A DNA stretch of 63,660 nucleotides from Flavobacteriaceae bacterium (GTDB taxonomy: Bacteria; Bacteroidota; Bacteroidia; Flavobacteriales; Flavobacteriaceae): positions 1-63,660 of the forward strand of contig CANGIF010000016.1 of the NCBI GenBank assembly GCA_947453885.1. Direction: 5' to 3'. Shown here piece by piece: positions 1-8,870 of this stretch. The first letter of the stretch is position 1. Each line of letters opens with the position of its first letter. The notes beneath the pieces were generated by a model, which saw only the letters and a list, made by a program, of their open reading frames with translations, was not told the DNA's origin and searched no databases. The translations under genes were made by a program, and so were the position numbers.

Positions 1-398
1 ATTTTTAAGTTGGTAAATGGTACAAACTAGGCTTTTTTTACTTAAAAAGTTGGATTATAGGGCTAATTTAAACCACTAAAAAGAGCAAAAAATCCTCGAA
101 ATGCCTTTAAAAAATATTTTTTTAAGTAAATAATGTTTGAATTGGCATCTTTCCTTTATTATTTTTCCAATAGAAGTTAAGGACAGTTGCTCCATCTACA
201 AAACGGTACTGTAAAAACTAGTTTTAAGCGTATTCCAATTAACTGCTACTCCTCACTATAAAGTTTTTAGAAAAACACCAACTAGTTCATGTAAAACACC
301 AACCTGATCATTTGGCATACCGTACTAGCTGCATTATCGAAGTCAGTAGTACCAGCTAATTTATAAAGTGAAGCTGTAGTTTCGAAGTTAACGAACAC
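1..398. other. Left-edge stretch without a recognised gene
   Basis: I see no credible coding region here on either strand. The sequence is AT-rich. It contains a short imperfect tandem repeat near 272-311, where the string aaaacaccaac occurs twice. A stretch of about 40 codons is open on the minus strand near 282-395, but it has no good start, runs into the terminator at its beginning and matches no family I know. Confidence 0.5.
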
Positions 399-438
399 AA
401 AAAAAGGAAGCCACTACAGATAGTTTGCCTCCTTTTTT
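399..438 (-). terminator. Terminator after the transaldolase gene
   Basis: An imperfect stem (ggaagccacta against tagtttgcctcc, with one mismatch and one bulge) is flanked by A-runs on the left and T-runs on the right. It lies 35 bp downstream of the minus-strand transaldolase stop. Because of the flanking tracts it could work in both directions. Confidence 0.6.
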
Positions 439-472
439 GTTAGTATAATTTAGACATCAAGTCTACCGTTTT

Positions 473-1129
473 TTATTTGTTTCCTTTTTCAAAATCGGCT
501 ACAAATTGAGCAATTCCAATGTCGGTTAATGGATGTTTAAGCAATCCTAAAATGGCAGATAATGGCCCCGTCATAACATCGGCACCAATTTTAGCACAAT
601 TGATGATGTGCATGGTGTGTCGAACGGATGCGGCTAAAATTTCAGTTTCAAAACCATAGTTGTCAAAAATTTGGCGAATTTCTTCAATTAATGCCAAACC
701 ATCCGTTGATACATCGTCCAATCGACCAATGAAAGGCGAAACATAAGTTGCCCCAGCTTTTGCTGCCATAAGTGCTTGTCCCGCTGAAAAAACCAAAGTT
801 ACATTTGTACGTATTCCTTTTTCTGAAAAATACTTACAGGCCTGAACACCTGCTTTTGTCATGGGTAATTTGACAACAATTTGTTCGTGTAAATCAGCCA
901 ATTCTTCACCTTCTTTGATCATGCCTTCTAAATCGAGAGCATTCACTTCTGCGCTAACATCGCCTTCAACAATTGTACAAATGGCAACGTAGTGTTTTAA
1001 AATGTTGTTTTTTCCAGTAATACCTTCTTTCGCCATTAAAGAAGGATTGGTAGTAACGCCATCCAAAATGCCTAATGATTGCGCTTCTTTGATGTCGTTT
1101 AAATTAGCAGTGTCTATAAAAAATTTCAT
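473..1129 (-). CDS. tal: Transaldolase, short FSA/TalC-like type
   Basis: The 218-residue protein is the compact transaldolase type related to fructose-6-phosphate aldolase. It starts MKFFIDTAN and carries the Schiff-base lysine in VVKLPM (K87), the TTNPSL segment near residue 27 and a TFVSPF-like strand (TYVSPFIGR). The family moves a dihydroxyacetone unit between sugar phosphates in the cytoplasmic pentose phosphate pathway; some members are fructose-6-phosphate aldolases instead, and the sequence alone does not decide this firmly. The gene stands alone, with a terminator downstream. A possible -7 box (TAGTTTTG on the minus strand, 1173-1180) lies about 44 bp upstream. Confidence 0.92.
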   Translation of the reverse strand: MKFFIDTANLNDIKEAQSLGILDGVTTNPSLMAKEGITGKNNILKHYVAICTIVEGDVSAEVNALDLEGMIKEGEELADLHEQIVVKLPMTKAGVQACKYFSEKGIRTNVTLVFSAGQALMAAKAGATYVSPFIGRLDDVSTDGLALIEEIRQIFDNYGFETEILAASVRHTMHIINCAKIGADVMTGPLSAILGLLKHPLTDIGIAQFVADFEKGNK

Positions 1130-1177
1130 ATAATAAGTTGTTTTAATGAATAAACAAGATTGATTTGAACCGCAAAA

Positions 1178-1987
1178 CTACAATTTATAATGGTTCATTA
1201 GCATTTTTTCATAGACTTTATCGGGCAAAATTCTTTTTAAAACGATAGAAAATTTTTGAAGAAAACTTCCCACTTTGTAATGTACATTTGGTTTTTGAGT
1301 AGTTAACAGTTCTAAAATAAATGCGGCCATTTGGGACGGATTTTCGCCACTATCTACATGTTGGTTCATTAGTTCCAACGTTTTTCCGTATGGAATAACG
1401 TAGGGGGAATCGGGGAGTAAAGGAGCGTGAAACCTACTTGAAGCTATGTTGGTAGCAAAATCACCAGGTGCAATAGTAGCTATTTCTATTCCAAATGCTT
1501 TTACTTCCATTCGCAATGCTTCTGTAATAAGTGCTAAGGCACCTTTTGAAGCAGAATAAACACTTCGGTAGGGCAAACCCATGTAGCCAGCAATTGAGGT
1601 TATGTTTAAAATAAGTCCGGATTGTTGCTTTCTCATATAAGGCAAAACGGCTTTCATTACCTCAATTGGGCCAAAAAGATTCGTTTCAAAATTATTTTTA
1701 ATGGCTTCAAGCGGCAGTTCTTCTAACGGTCCTGTAATGCCAACACCCGCATTGTTAATTAGTACATCAATTTTTCCAGCGGTTTTGATAACATTTTCAA
1801 TGGCAGCACTAATACTTTTAGCATCTCTAACATCCAATTCAACTAATGTAAAAGCACTATCGGGAAAATTAGTTGGATTTCTGCTAGTTCCAAAAACAAT
1901 AAATCCTTTTTGGTGCAGTAAATCGCCAATTGCTTTTCCAATGCCTGTAGAACCACCTGTAATTAAAACAACACTTTTTGTTTGCAT
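1178..1987 (-). CDS. Short-chain dehydrogenase/reductase (SDR)
   Basis: This is a classical SDR of 269 residues. It has the cofactor motif TGGSTGIG at 10-17, NNAG at 78-81, a catalytic serine near 131 and the YxxxK pair as YSASK (Y144, K148). The segment GTSRNP after the second strand has an arginine typical of NADPH-preferring members, so NADP use is an inference. The C-terminal extension (residues about 190-269) resembles the group of SDRs acting on lipids or steroids, but the substrate cannot be named. It is 48 bp upstream of the transaldolase gene on the same strand. Confidence 0.88.
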   Translation of the reverse strand: MQTKSVVLITGGSTGIGKAIGDLLHQKGFIVFGTSRNPTNFPDSAFTLVELDVRDAKSISAAIENVIKTAGKIDVLINNAGVGITGPLEELPLEAIKNNFETNLFGPIEVMKAVLPYMRKQQSGLILNITSIAGYMGLPYRSVYSASKGALALITEALRMEVKAFGIEIATIAPGDFATNIASSRFHAPLLPDSPYVIPYGKTLELMNQHVDSGENPSQMAAFILELLTTQKPNVHYKVGSFLQKFSIVLKRILPDKVYEKMLMNHYKL

Positions 1988-2035
1988 TCCGAATTGTATT
2001 TAAGTCCTTAAAAGTACGAATTCACTATTTTATAA

Positions 2036-2066
2036 AACAAAAAAATCTTCCTGTTTTTAGGAAGAT
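2036..2066 (-). terminator. Terminator of the SRP RNA
   Basis: A perfect 7-bp stem (ATCTTCC at 2045-2051, GGAAGAT at 2060-2066) is followed on the minus strand by a run of T. It lies about 30 bp past the end of the SRP RNA and fits an intrinsic terminator. Confidence 0.75.
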
Positions 2067-2094
2067 AGTATTTTTAGTAAAGTAAGTAAAAAAT

Positions 2095-2187
2095 GGCAAG
2101 CGACCTACATCGCACCGCTCAACCACATACCTTTGCTATGTTCCCATCCTGGAGGATTTTGTAGGAGCTGGTCGTGTAGGACTTGCC
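2095..2187 (-). ncRNA. ffs: Signal recognition particle RNA (small bacterial type, 4.5S)
   Basis: The minus strand folds into one long hairpin: the outer strands GGCAAG and CTTGCC pair, with further pairing inward (CCTACA against TGTAGG). The apical part has the conserved SRP internal-loop signature, here TCCAGGATGGGAACATAGCAA followed by GGTA, which binds the Ffh M domain. The length of about 93 nt fits the small SRP RNA that lacks an Alu domain. It is preceded by a consensus promoter and followed by a terminator. The RNA and Ffh together target membrane and secreted proteins. Confidence 0.9.
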
Positions 2188-2191
2188 GCTG

Positions 2192-2221
2192 CAAATATAA
2201 TATGTTTTTGTATATTTACAA
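2192..2221 (-). promoter_or_regulatory. Promoter of the SRP RNA
   Basis: On the minus strand, TTG (2219-2221) and TATATTTG (2192-2199) are separated by 19 bp, matching the Bacteroidota -33/-7 consensus. The -7 box ends 4 bp before the RNA. Confidence 0.8.
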
Positions 2222-2254
2222 GCTCATAGGGATATAAAAATAGTTGGGTTAAAT

Positions 2255-3331
2255 ATGAAATTTAAAAAAAGTAAAATGAGAAATTATAATTTAATAGCAA
2301 TCATTAGTTTAGTGCTATTTAGTGTGGGCTGTGGAAATGGAAAAAATAGCGAAGAATTGTTTTTTAGTTTTGATAATTCAAAAGTAAAAGAGCAATACCA
2401 ACCACAAGAAACGGTTAATTTGGATGTAAAAAACATTAAAAACAAAAAAATTGACAGTATCGTTTATTATATAAATGATAAAAAAAGTGAAACTAAAAAA
2501 GGAACTACTCATTTTAAATTCAATTTGTCTCATCAAAAATTAGGCTACCAGAACATCAAAGCCTTGGTGTATTATGAAGGCAATAATCAAGAGATTTCAA
2601 CAAGAATTGAATTGGTTTCAAATACAGATCCCAAAATTTTAAAATATAAAATTGTAGCTACTTATCCTCACGACACCTTGTCTTTTACAGAAGGTTTTGA
2701 ATTTTATAAAGACACGTTGTACGAAAGTACAGGTTCGCCAGACAATGGAATTGGATATTTACGAAAATACGATTTGAAAACAGGATTGGTTTACAAACAA
2801 GTCAATTTAGACAAAAAATATTTTGGAGAAGGAATTACCATACTAAATGATAAAGTTTATCAATTGACATGGCAGTCAAATGTAGGATTTATTTACAATT
2901 CCAAAACATTTGCAAAAGAAAAAGAATTTCCATTTGATAAAAAAATTGAAGGTTGGGGAATGACGAATGATGGAATGAATTTGTACCAATCAGACGGAAC
3001 AGAAAAAATTTGGAAAATGAATCCTACTACTCAAAAAATGACAGATTGTATTAATGTGTACACTTCAAGTGGTAAAGTAAAAAGCATTAATGAATTGGAA
3101 TATATTGATGGTAAAATATACTGTAATGTATGGCAAAAAGATGTGATTTTAATTGTAAATTCTGCTAGTGGAGCAGTGGAAGGCATTGTCAATTTTGCAG
3201 ACATAAGAAAACTGGTAACAAATAAAAAAGCCGAAGTTCTAAATGGAATTGCTTATAATCCAAAATCGAAAAGTATTTTCATAACGGGTAAAAATTGGAA
3301 TAAAACATTTGAAATTAAAATTGTAGAATAG
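2255..3331 (+). CDS. Glutaminyl-peptide cyclotransferase, lipoprotein
   Basis: The protein has 358 residues. The N-terminus is a lipoprotein signal with lipobox LFSVGC (Cys26). A second start at residue 8 (ATG at 2276) would give a cleaner signal peptide. After about 130 residues of Ig-like sequence comes a beta-propeller of the plant-type glutamine cyclotransferase family, beginning at YPHDTLSFTEGFEF and including FGEGIT and GWGMTNDG. This family converts N-terminal glutamine of peptides to pyroglutamate. In Bacteroidota this form is common in the periplasm or on the surface. No operon partner is obvious; the next gene follows after 26 bp. Confidence 0.88.
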   Translation: MKFKKSKMRNYNLIAIISLVLFSVGCGNGKNSEELFFSFDNSKVKEQYQPQETVNLDVKNIKNKKIDSIVYYINDKKSETKKGTTHFKFNLSHQKLGYQNIKALVYYEGNNQEISTRIELVSNTDPKILKYKIVATYPHDTLSFTEGFEFYKDTLYESTGSPDNGIGYLRKYDLKTGLVYKQVNLDKKYFGEGITILNDKVYQLTWQSNVGFIYNSKTFAKEKEFPFDKKIEGWGMTNDGMNLYQSDGTEKIWKMNPTTQKMTDCINVYTSSGKVKSINELEYIDGKIYCNVWQKDVILIVNSASGAVEGIVNFADIRKLVTNKKAEVLNGIAYNPKSKSIFITGKNWNKTFEIKIVE

Positions 3332-3357
3332 TTTTTTAATAAAAATTACCTAAAAAA

Positions 3358-4569
3358 ATGAAAAAGAGTAACCTATTATTTTTCCTACTTGTGCTTTTAG
3401 GTAGTTTACAAGTTGTAGGTCAACAAGACGGCTATTGGGATAAAGAGCGTACTACATCTAAACAAATTGTGGTTGCTGCTGGTAAAAGAGTGATGATAAA
3501 GTCAGAAGATTTTCCAATTGGAACAACAGAAGTTGTATATAGAATCACACTTTTGGATGAAAACCAACAATTAGCAACTAGTTTGTTTTCATTGTTAAAA
3601 GCCATTCCAGACCCTACAGGTATTAGCCAAGGCTCAGCAGGAGCAGTTTTGTTACTTTCAAAAGTGTCTGGGGAAGACAAATGCAATTACGCCATATTTA
3701 CTACTGAAAAAGCGGCATTGGATTTTAAAACTACTGGCAAAATGGAAAAAGCTTGTTTAGCACAAACAACTCCTGTTGCTAAAGATGCAAAATTAATTTC
3801 CTTTGATAAATCAGCCTGTTTTACTGCCAATTCAACTAATTTATGGTTTGCTTTTGAAAGTAAAAATTGGGTAATGAACCAAAAAATTATAATAGAAATT
3901 GTGCCTTGGGTTGATAGTAAATTGAGTAGAGGATGGAATCAAGACAATAAAAAAGCAATAATCGCTTTATGTAAAACGTCCGATTTGGTTAAAAAGATGC
4001 TACATCCTGATGATTTTTGTGTTTGTATGTTGGAAAAATTCCAAAATAAATACAAGTTCAAAGAATATGAAAAACTATTGGCAGCAGAAAAAACCAAAGC
4101 ATTTAAAGATTTTGGTTACGCTTGTCTTACCGAAAAGCCTATAAACAAAGCGGTTGTTGCCTCAATTCGACTCGATGCGAATCAATATTTTAACACAAAA
4201 AAATATTCTGAAGCCATTGACCTTTTAACAATAGGAGTCATAGATAACGGCAATGCGCAAGTAGCAGATTACAATGCGTTAGGAACTTACTATTTGTATT
4301 CTAAACAATATGACAAAGCGATTAAAGCTCTTAAGATAGGCGAAAAACTTGACGATTCAGAATTGTTATTGCAACTAAACTTGGCCCATGCTTATTTGTT
4401 GAATGACAACTACAGTGCTGCAAAAGAACTTCATAAAAAATTTAGAACTCAAAATGTTACTGCTAACTTATCTTGGAAAGTTAAAGCAACTAATGATATT
4501 GAAAGTTTTAGAAAGGCGGGAATTGCCAACTCAGATTTTGATAGAATTATCAAATTACTTGAAGATTAA
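3358..4569 (+). CDS. Secreted tetratricopeptide-repeat protein of unknown role
   Basis: The 403-residue protein has a signal peptide (MKKSNLLFFLLVLLGSLQVVGQQ). The first about 220 residues are a mostly beta region with several cysteines and no family I recognise. Residues about 265-400 form TPR-like helices, for example ANQYFNTKKYSEAIDLL and LGTYYLYSKQYDKAIKAL. TPR regions usually bind other proteins. It lies between the glutamine cyclotransferase and menC genes, 26 bp and 17 bp away, so the three could be co-transcribed. Confidence 0.75.
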   Translation: MKKSNLLFFLLVLLGSLQVVGQQDGYWDKERTTSKQIVVAAGKRVMIKSEDFPIGTTEVVYRITLLDENQQLATSLFSLLKAIPDPTGISQGSAGAVLLLSKVSGEDKCNYAIFTTEKAALDFKTTGKMEKACLAQTTPVAKDAKLISFDKSACFTANSTNLWFAFESKNWVMNQKIIIEIVPWVDSKLSRGWNQDNKKAIIALCKTSDLVKKMLHPDDFCVCMLEKFQNKYKFKEYEKLLAAEKTKAFKDFGYACLTEKPINKAVVASIRLDANQYFNTKKYSEAIDLLTIGVIDNGNAQVADYNALGTYYLYSKQYDKAIKALKIGEKLDDSELLLQLNLAHAYLLNDNYSAAKELHKKFRTQNVTANLSWKVKATNDIESFRKAGIANSDFDRIIKLLED

Positions 4570-4586
4570 TTTAAAACAACTATTTC

Positions 4587-5621
4587 TTGAAAGCAACGTA
4601 TCAAAAATATTTTTTACAATTCAAAAAACCATCCGGAACATCACGTGGTGTTTTATTACAAAAAGAAACGTGGTTTATTTATATTGAAAACGGCACAAAA
4701 AAAGGAGTAGGTGAGTGTGGTATTTTAAGAGGGTTGAGTTGTGATGATCGTCCAGATTACGAACAAAAAATACTATGGACTTGTAAGAATATTCATTTAG
4801 GAAAAGACGCTCTTTGGGAATTATTAGTTGAATTTCCTTCTATTCAATTTGGAGTTGAAATGGCGTTTAAATCCTTAGAAAGTGATACTCCTTTTGTATT
4901 ATTTCCTTCCGATTTTACTAAAGGTATAAAAGCAATTCCAATTAATGGATTAGTTTGGATGGGATCAAAATCGCAAATGTTGGAACAAATTATTCAAAAA
5001 ATTAATGAAGGATTTAAGTGTGTTAAACTTAAAATAGGGGCAATAGCATTTGAAAAAGAATGTGAATTATTGCACTACATTAGAAGTAAATTCACGCCTG
5101 ATGAAATTGAAATTAGAGTAGATGCAAACGGTGCATTTAGTGTAGAATCAGCTTTAGATAAATTAATTCAATTATCTGAATTTAAAATACATAGTATCGA
5201 ACAGCCAATAACAAAAAACAACCATGACAGTATGGCAGTACTCTGTGAAAACACCCCTTTTCCAATTGCTTTAGATGAGGAATTAATAGGTGTATTTGCA
5301 TATGAAGAAAAAGAAAAATTACTTCAAAAAATTCGGCCCAATTATATTATTCTAAAGCCAAGTTTTATTGGAGGATTTAGAGGGACACAAGAGTGGATTT
5401 CGATAGCTACAAAATTAAATATTGGTTGGTGGATTACCTCTGCTCTAGAAAGTAGTGTAGGTTTAAACGCTATTGCACAATGGACTTTTTTACAAAATAA
5501 CAGCTTACCTCAGGGTTTAGGAACAGGAAGTCTTTACACTAATAATTTTAATTCTCCTTTGGAAGTTATAAATGGCACTTTGGAATATAATCCTAATAAA
5601 AAATGGGAAGTAATTATATAA
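4587..5621 (+). CDS. menC: o-Succinylbenzoate synthase (enolase superfamily)
   Basis: This 344-residue enolase-superfamily protein keeps the catalytic set of MenC: the KLK pair K147/K149, metal ligands D179 (in RVDANG), E205 (SIEQP) and D230 (ALDEE), and K257 (ILKPS). MenC dehydrates SHCHC to o-succinylbenzoate in menaquinone synthesis. The start codon is TTG at 4587, chosen because the next in-frame ATG would remove the N-terminal capping domain. Dipeptide epimerases share the fold and are the main alternative, but the N-terminal FKKPSGTSRG segment fits Bacteroidota MenC. It is followed by a strong terminator. Confidence 0.85.
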   Translation: MKATYQKYFLQFKKPSGTSRGVLLQKETWFIYIENGTKKGVGECGILRGLSCDDRPDYEQKILWTCKNIHLGKDALWELLVEFPSIQFGVEMAFKSLESDTPFVLFPSDFTKGIKAIPINGLVWMGSKSQMLEQIIQKINEGFKCVKLKIGAIAFEKECELLHYIRSKFTPDEIEIRVDANGAFSVESALDKLIQLSEFKIHSIEQPITKNNHDSMAVLCENTPFPIALDEELIGVFAYEEKEKLLQKIRPNYIILKPSFIGGFRGTQEWISIATKLNIGWWITSALESSVGLNAIAQWTFLQNNSLPQGLGTGSLYTNNFNSPLEVINGTLEYNPNKKWEVII

Positions 5622-5650
5622 AATAACCTTTCGATTGAAAGGTTATTTTT
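5621..5650 (+). terminator. Terminator after menC
   Basis: There is a perfect 12-bp stem (AAATAACCTTTC, loop GATT, GAAAGGTTATTT) followed by T residues. Its first base is the last base of the menC stop codon. The A/T-rich arms could also terminate the convergent gene that ends at 5675. Confidence 0.85.
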
Positions 5651-5674
5651 AAAAAGCATAATAGAAATTCAAGT

Positions 5675-6067
5675 TTATAATTTATGCATATTACTTGCTA
5701 AAGATTCTAAAAATTTTTGGATAGGCCCTTTAATCATCATTGCCATCATTGCATTAAATTCGCCTTCGAAATCCAATTTAATGGCACACGAATTAGCGTC
5801 TAGGCTTTCTATATTTGCAATTAACAAAAAGGGTAGCTTATCACTTGCAGCGGCTAAAATAACTTTAGAAAACGGAACTTTTTCCTTCATTTTTAATTTA
5901 ATTTCAGGCATCCCTTTTAACCCAAAATTAAAAATATCTTCACCTAGAACCTCAAATTTTGCGATATTTTCTGGCATTAATTTTTCAAAGTTTTTAACAT
6001 CAGCAAGTGCTTCAAATATATAATTTGCATCTTTATTTACAGTAACTTTTGGGCTTTCTAAATTCAT
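5675..6067 (-). CDS. SRPBCC-fold protein of unknown ligand
   Basis: The 130-residue protein has the START/Bet v 1-like pattern: an N-terminal strand, then IFEALADVKNFEKLMPENI, where the NFEKLMP segment follows the first helix, followed by a beta sheet and a C-terminal helix ending FLESLASNMHKL. Proteins of this kind bind small hydrophobic ligands or act as cyclase-like enzymes; here no substrate can be proposed. It lies 30 bp downstream of pyrE on the same strand and is probably co-transcribed with it. Confidence 0.72.
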   Translation of the reverse strand: MNLESPKVTVNKDANYIFEALADVKNFEKLMPENIAKFEVLGEDIFNFGLKGMPEIKLKMKEKVPFSKVILAAASDKLPFLLIANIESLDANSCAIKLDFEGEFNAMMAMMIKGPIQKFLESLASNMHKL

Positions 6068-6097
6068 GATTAGTACTTTTTTAATGGTAAATTTAAA

Positions 6098-6739
6098 TTA
6101 TTTTTTCCAATCAGCCGGATTTATTCGCCAATTTTGCAATGTTTTTTCTTCAGACTCCGTGATGTATTGTTTTGCAAGTGCTAATGGGAGTAAGCTTTCA
6201 TAGTCAGATAATGTAAAGAGATCAATTTTAGCATTTTTAAAATTAGTAATCGCAACATCAAAGCCGTAGCTAAAAATAGCTGCCATTCCTTTTATATTTG
6301 CTCCAGCTTCAATTAGTGCATCAACTGCAAGTAAGCTACTGTTACCCGTACTAATTAAATCTTCAATGACTACTACATTTTGACCTCTTTGTAAAAAGCC
6401 TTCAATTTGATTTTGACGACCGTGTTTTTTGGGTTCTGGTCGAACATATACAAAAGGCAATCCTAGACTTTCCGCTACTAAAATACCAATTCCAATGGCG
6501 CCAGTGGCTACTCCAGCAATAACATCTGGTTTTCCAAACTTTTGTTCAATATGTTTAGCAAATTCATCTCTTATATAATTTCTTATAGCTGGAAATGAAA
6601 GTGTTAATCTATTATCACAATAAATAGGTGATTGCCATCCTGAAGACCATAAAAAAGGATTTTTAGGATTCAATTTAATTGCATTAATTTGCAGTAGTAA
6701 TTCGGCAGTCTTTTCGGCTGTATCTTTAGTAAAAATCAT
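6098..6739 (-). CDS. pyrE: Orotate phosphoribosyltransferase
   Basis: The enzyme of 213 residues joins orotate and PRPP to form OMP in pyrimidine synthesis. The PRPP-binding motif is VVVIEDLISTGNS near residue 120. The segment VRPEPKKHGRQNQIEG carries the flexible-loop lysine and histidine expected for OPRTase. The 8-base gap to the divergent NUDIX gene means that the pyrE -7 element lies across the neighbour's start codon. Confidence 0.93.
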   Translation of the reverse strand: MIFTKDTAEKTAELLLQINAIKLNPKNPFLWSSGWQSPIYCDNRLTLSFPAIRNYIRDEFAKHIEQKFGKPDVIAGVATGAIGIGILVAESLGLPFVYVRPEPKKHGRQNQIEGFLQRGQNVVVIEDLISTGNSSLLAVDALIEAGANIKGMAAIFSYGFDVAITNFKNAKIDLFTLSDYESLLPLALAKQYITESEEKTLQNWRINPADWKK

Positions 6740-6743
6740 ACTG

Positions 6744-6751
6744 CAAATGTA
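6744..6751 (-). promoter_or_regulatory. Candidate -7 element of pyrE
   Basis: TACATTTG on the minus strand matches TAnnTTTG and ends only 4 bp before the pyrE ATG. It overlaps the NUDIX start codon (6747). No clear TTG is visible at the expected distance upstream. If used, the pyrE transcript would be leaderless or nearly so. Confidence 0.45.
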
Positions 6752-7334
6752 TAAAGTTTTTGTAAACGATAAACCACTTTTTTTAACAAATGAAATCAGT
6801 AAAGAAACCGATTTTCAGCTTTTTTTATTAGAAAGTGTTGATATAGAAAAGCTTGTTAGCAAGATGTTCCAAAATAAAATTCAAAAGGTCACTTTATTTT
6901 ATCCTGATGAAAAGGAAATGCTTAAAGTTTTGAAATCAAAAATACCTGTAAACAAAGCTGGAGGGGGGTTGGTTTATAATAAAAATGGCGAGGTATTGTT
7001 TATTTTTAGAAATGGAAAATGGGATTTACCTAAAGGAGGAATTGATAAAGGTGAAGAAATTGAAGACACTGCAACAAGAGAAGTTGAGGAAGAAACTGGA
7101 GTTACAAATTTAACTATCGTTAAGAAATTACAGAAAACCTATCACATATTTAAAAGAAATGGTGAGTATCGTCTAAAAATTACTCATTGGTTTGAAATGA
7201 ATACCACTTTTGATGGAGTACTTGTAGGTCAAATAGAAGAAGGCATTGAAAAAGTTGCCTGGTTAAATCCTACCCAAATTAAAGAAGCATTAAAAAATTC
7301 ATATGAAAATATTAAATTATTGTTTGATGAATAA
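6747..7334 (+). CDS. NUDIX hydrolase
   Basis: The protein has 195 residues. A complete Nudix box GX5EX7REUXEEXGU runs from G97 to V119, with the RE at 111-112 and EE at 115-116. The first about 70 residues form a separate N-terminal region that is usual for this flavobacterial type. NUDIX enzymes cleave nucleoside diphosphates linked to another group; the substrate is unknown here. The divergent placement next to pyrE suggests, but does not prove, a link with nucleotide metabolism. Confidence 0.85.
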   Translation: MYKVFVNDKPLFLTNEISKETDFQLFLLESVDIEKLVSKMFQNKIQKVTLFYPDEKEMLKVLKSKIPVNKAGGGLVYNKNGEVLFIFRNGKWDLPKGGIDKGEEIEDTATREVEEETGVTNLTIVKKLQKTYHIFKRNGEYRLKITHWFEMNTTFDGVLVGQIEEGIEKVAWLNPTQIKEALKNSYENIKLLFDE

Positions 7335-7382
7335 ACAATTTTTATAAAACTGTTTTTTAGATAAAATTTAAATTAATGGTTT

Positions 7383-7390
7383 TACCTTTG
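7383..7390 (+). promoter_or_regulatory. Candidate -7 element of the helicase gene
   Basis: TACCTTTG matches TAnnTTTG and ends 4 bp before the helicase ATG at 7395. No good TTG is seen 17-23 bp upstream. Its position would give a leaderless or near-leaderless mRNA. Confidence 0.4.
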
Positions 7391-7394
7391 TCGA

Positions 7395-8768
7395 ATGAAT
7401 AAAAAACACCATTCCAACAACATACTTCTTAATTTAGAGATTGAAAACCTAAACGAGATGCAAATTGCAGCTCAAGAAACCATTTTAAACGACAATACTA
7501 TTTTATTGCTTTCGCCTACAGGCTCAGGAAAAACATTGGCTTTTCTTTTACCTATTTTCGAAATGTTGCAACCTGAAATTCTATCGGTACAATGTTTGAT
7601 TTTGGTTCCCTCTCGCGAATTGGGTTTGCAAATAGAGCAAGTTTGGAAAAAAATGGGAACCGATTACAAAGTTAATGTTTGCTATGGCGGTCATTCCATA
7701 GATACTGAAATTAAAAATTTGTCCAATCCTCCAGCGGTTTTAATTGGAACACCAGGCAGAATTGCAGACCATATTGACCGAGCTACTTTTCGGGTAGACA
7801 AAATTCAAACTTTAATTTTGGATGAGTTTGACAAATCATTACAATTGGGTTTTCATGAGCAAATGTCATTTATAATAGGCAAATTATCGAAACTCAACAA
7901 ACGGGTTTTGGTTTCAGCCACTTCGGATATTGAAATTCCGAAATACACGCGAGTAGTGAATCCAACCGTTTTAGATTTTATTCCAAATCGAGAAGAATTG
8001 TCAGACAATCTTTCAACAAAATTGGTTATTTCCAAAGAAAAAGACAAAATCGGGAGTTTATTTAATCTACTATGCTCATTAAAATCAGAAGCCGCAATAG
8101 TTTTTTGCAACCATCGCGATGCTGCCGAACGCATTAGTGATACACTTTGCGAAAAAGGAATTTACGCCACTTATTATCACGGCGGAATGGATCAAGACGA
8201 GCGAGAACGGGCTTTAATTCAATTCCGAAACGGAAGTATTAGTTATTTGATAACTACCGATTTGGCAGCACGAGGTTTGGATATTCCAGAAATGAAACAT
8301 GTTATTCATTATCATTTGCCTCTTAAAGCAGACGAATTTACACATAGAAACGGACGAACGGCCAGAATGTTAGCCTCTGGAACGGCTTATATAATTCATA
8401 ACGAGTCTGAAAAAAAATTAGATTATATCGATTATGAAATGGCTGTTTTGAAAGTGGATAACAGTACCACATTACCAAAACCGCCTGTATTTCAAACTCT
8501 TTACATAAGTGGAGGAAAGAAAAACAAGTTGAACAAAATTGATATTGTTGGTTTCTTTTCTCAAAAAGGAAAACTGGAAAAAAGCGACTTAGGTTTGATT
8601 GAAGTGAAAGATTTCATTTCATTTGCAGCAGTGAAATTCAATAAAATAAGTGATTTGTTGAATACTATTAGAGACGAAAAAATGAAAGGTAAAAAATTCA
8701 AAATTGAAGTTGCACGTAAAGTAGTAAAGAAAGAAGTAGAGACAACTAAAAATAATAATAAATACTAA
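7395..8768 (+). CDS. DEAD-box RNA helicase with DbpA-type RNA-binding domain
   Basis: The 457-residue protein has the full superfamily 2 set: Q-motif region NEMQIAAQ, Walker A PTGSGKT (41-47), PSRELGLQ, TPGR, motif II DEFD (143-146, in place of DEAD), SAT, and motif VI HRNGRTAR. Residues about 365-445 match the DbpA C-terminal RNA-binding domain (LYISGGKKNKLNKIDIVGFF and following). DbpA acts on 23S rRNA during assembly of the large ribosomal subunit, which is the likely role here. The gene stands alone. Confidence 0.88.
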   Translation: MNKKHHSNNILLNLEIENLNEMQIAAQETILNDNTILLLSPTGSGKTLAFLLPIFEMLQPEILSVQCLILVPSRELGLQIEQVWKKMGTDYKVNVCYGGHSIDTEIKNLSNPPAVLIGTPGRIADHIDRATFRVDKIQTLILDEFDKSLQLGFHEQMSFIIGKLSKLNKRVLVSATSDIEIPKYTRVVNPTVLDFIPNREELSDNLSTKLVISKEKDKIGSLFNLLCSLKSEAAIVFCNHRDAAERISDTLCEKGIYATYYHGGMDQDERERALIQFRNGSISYLITTDLAARGLDIPEMKHVIHYHLPLKADEFTHRNGRTARMLASGTAYIIHNESEKKLDYIDYEMAVLKVDNSTTLPKPPVFQTLYISGGKKNKLNKIDIVGFFSQKGKLEKSDLGLIEVKDFISFAAVKFNKISDLLNTIRDEKMKGKKFKIEVARKVVKKEVETTKNNNKY

Positions 8769-8870
8769 TACAATTTCGCAAGAAAAAATTATTTTTAACG
8801 TCTAAAATGCACTTAAAGTTCACATTTGACTTTAAAATTGAAATTATTTATTAAAAAGTAAATTGAATTG

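Noticed and set aside
282..395. Minus-strand open stretch of about 40 codons
   Set aside because: It begins within the terminator, has only a poor GTG start and matches nothing known; too weak to call a gene or a pseudogene.
4403..4687. 94-codon plus-strand frame between the TPR protein and menC
   Set aside because: It overlaps two better supported genes in a different frame and has no recognisable features.
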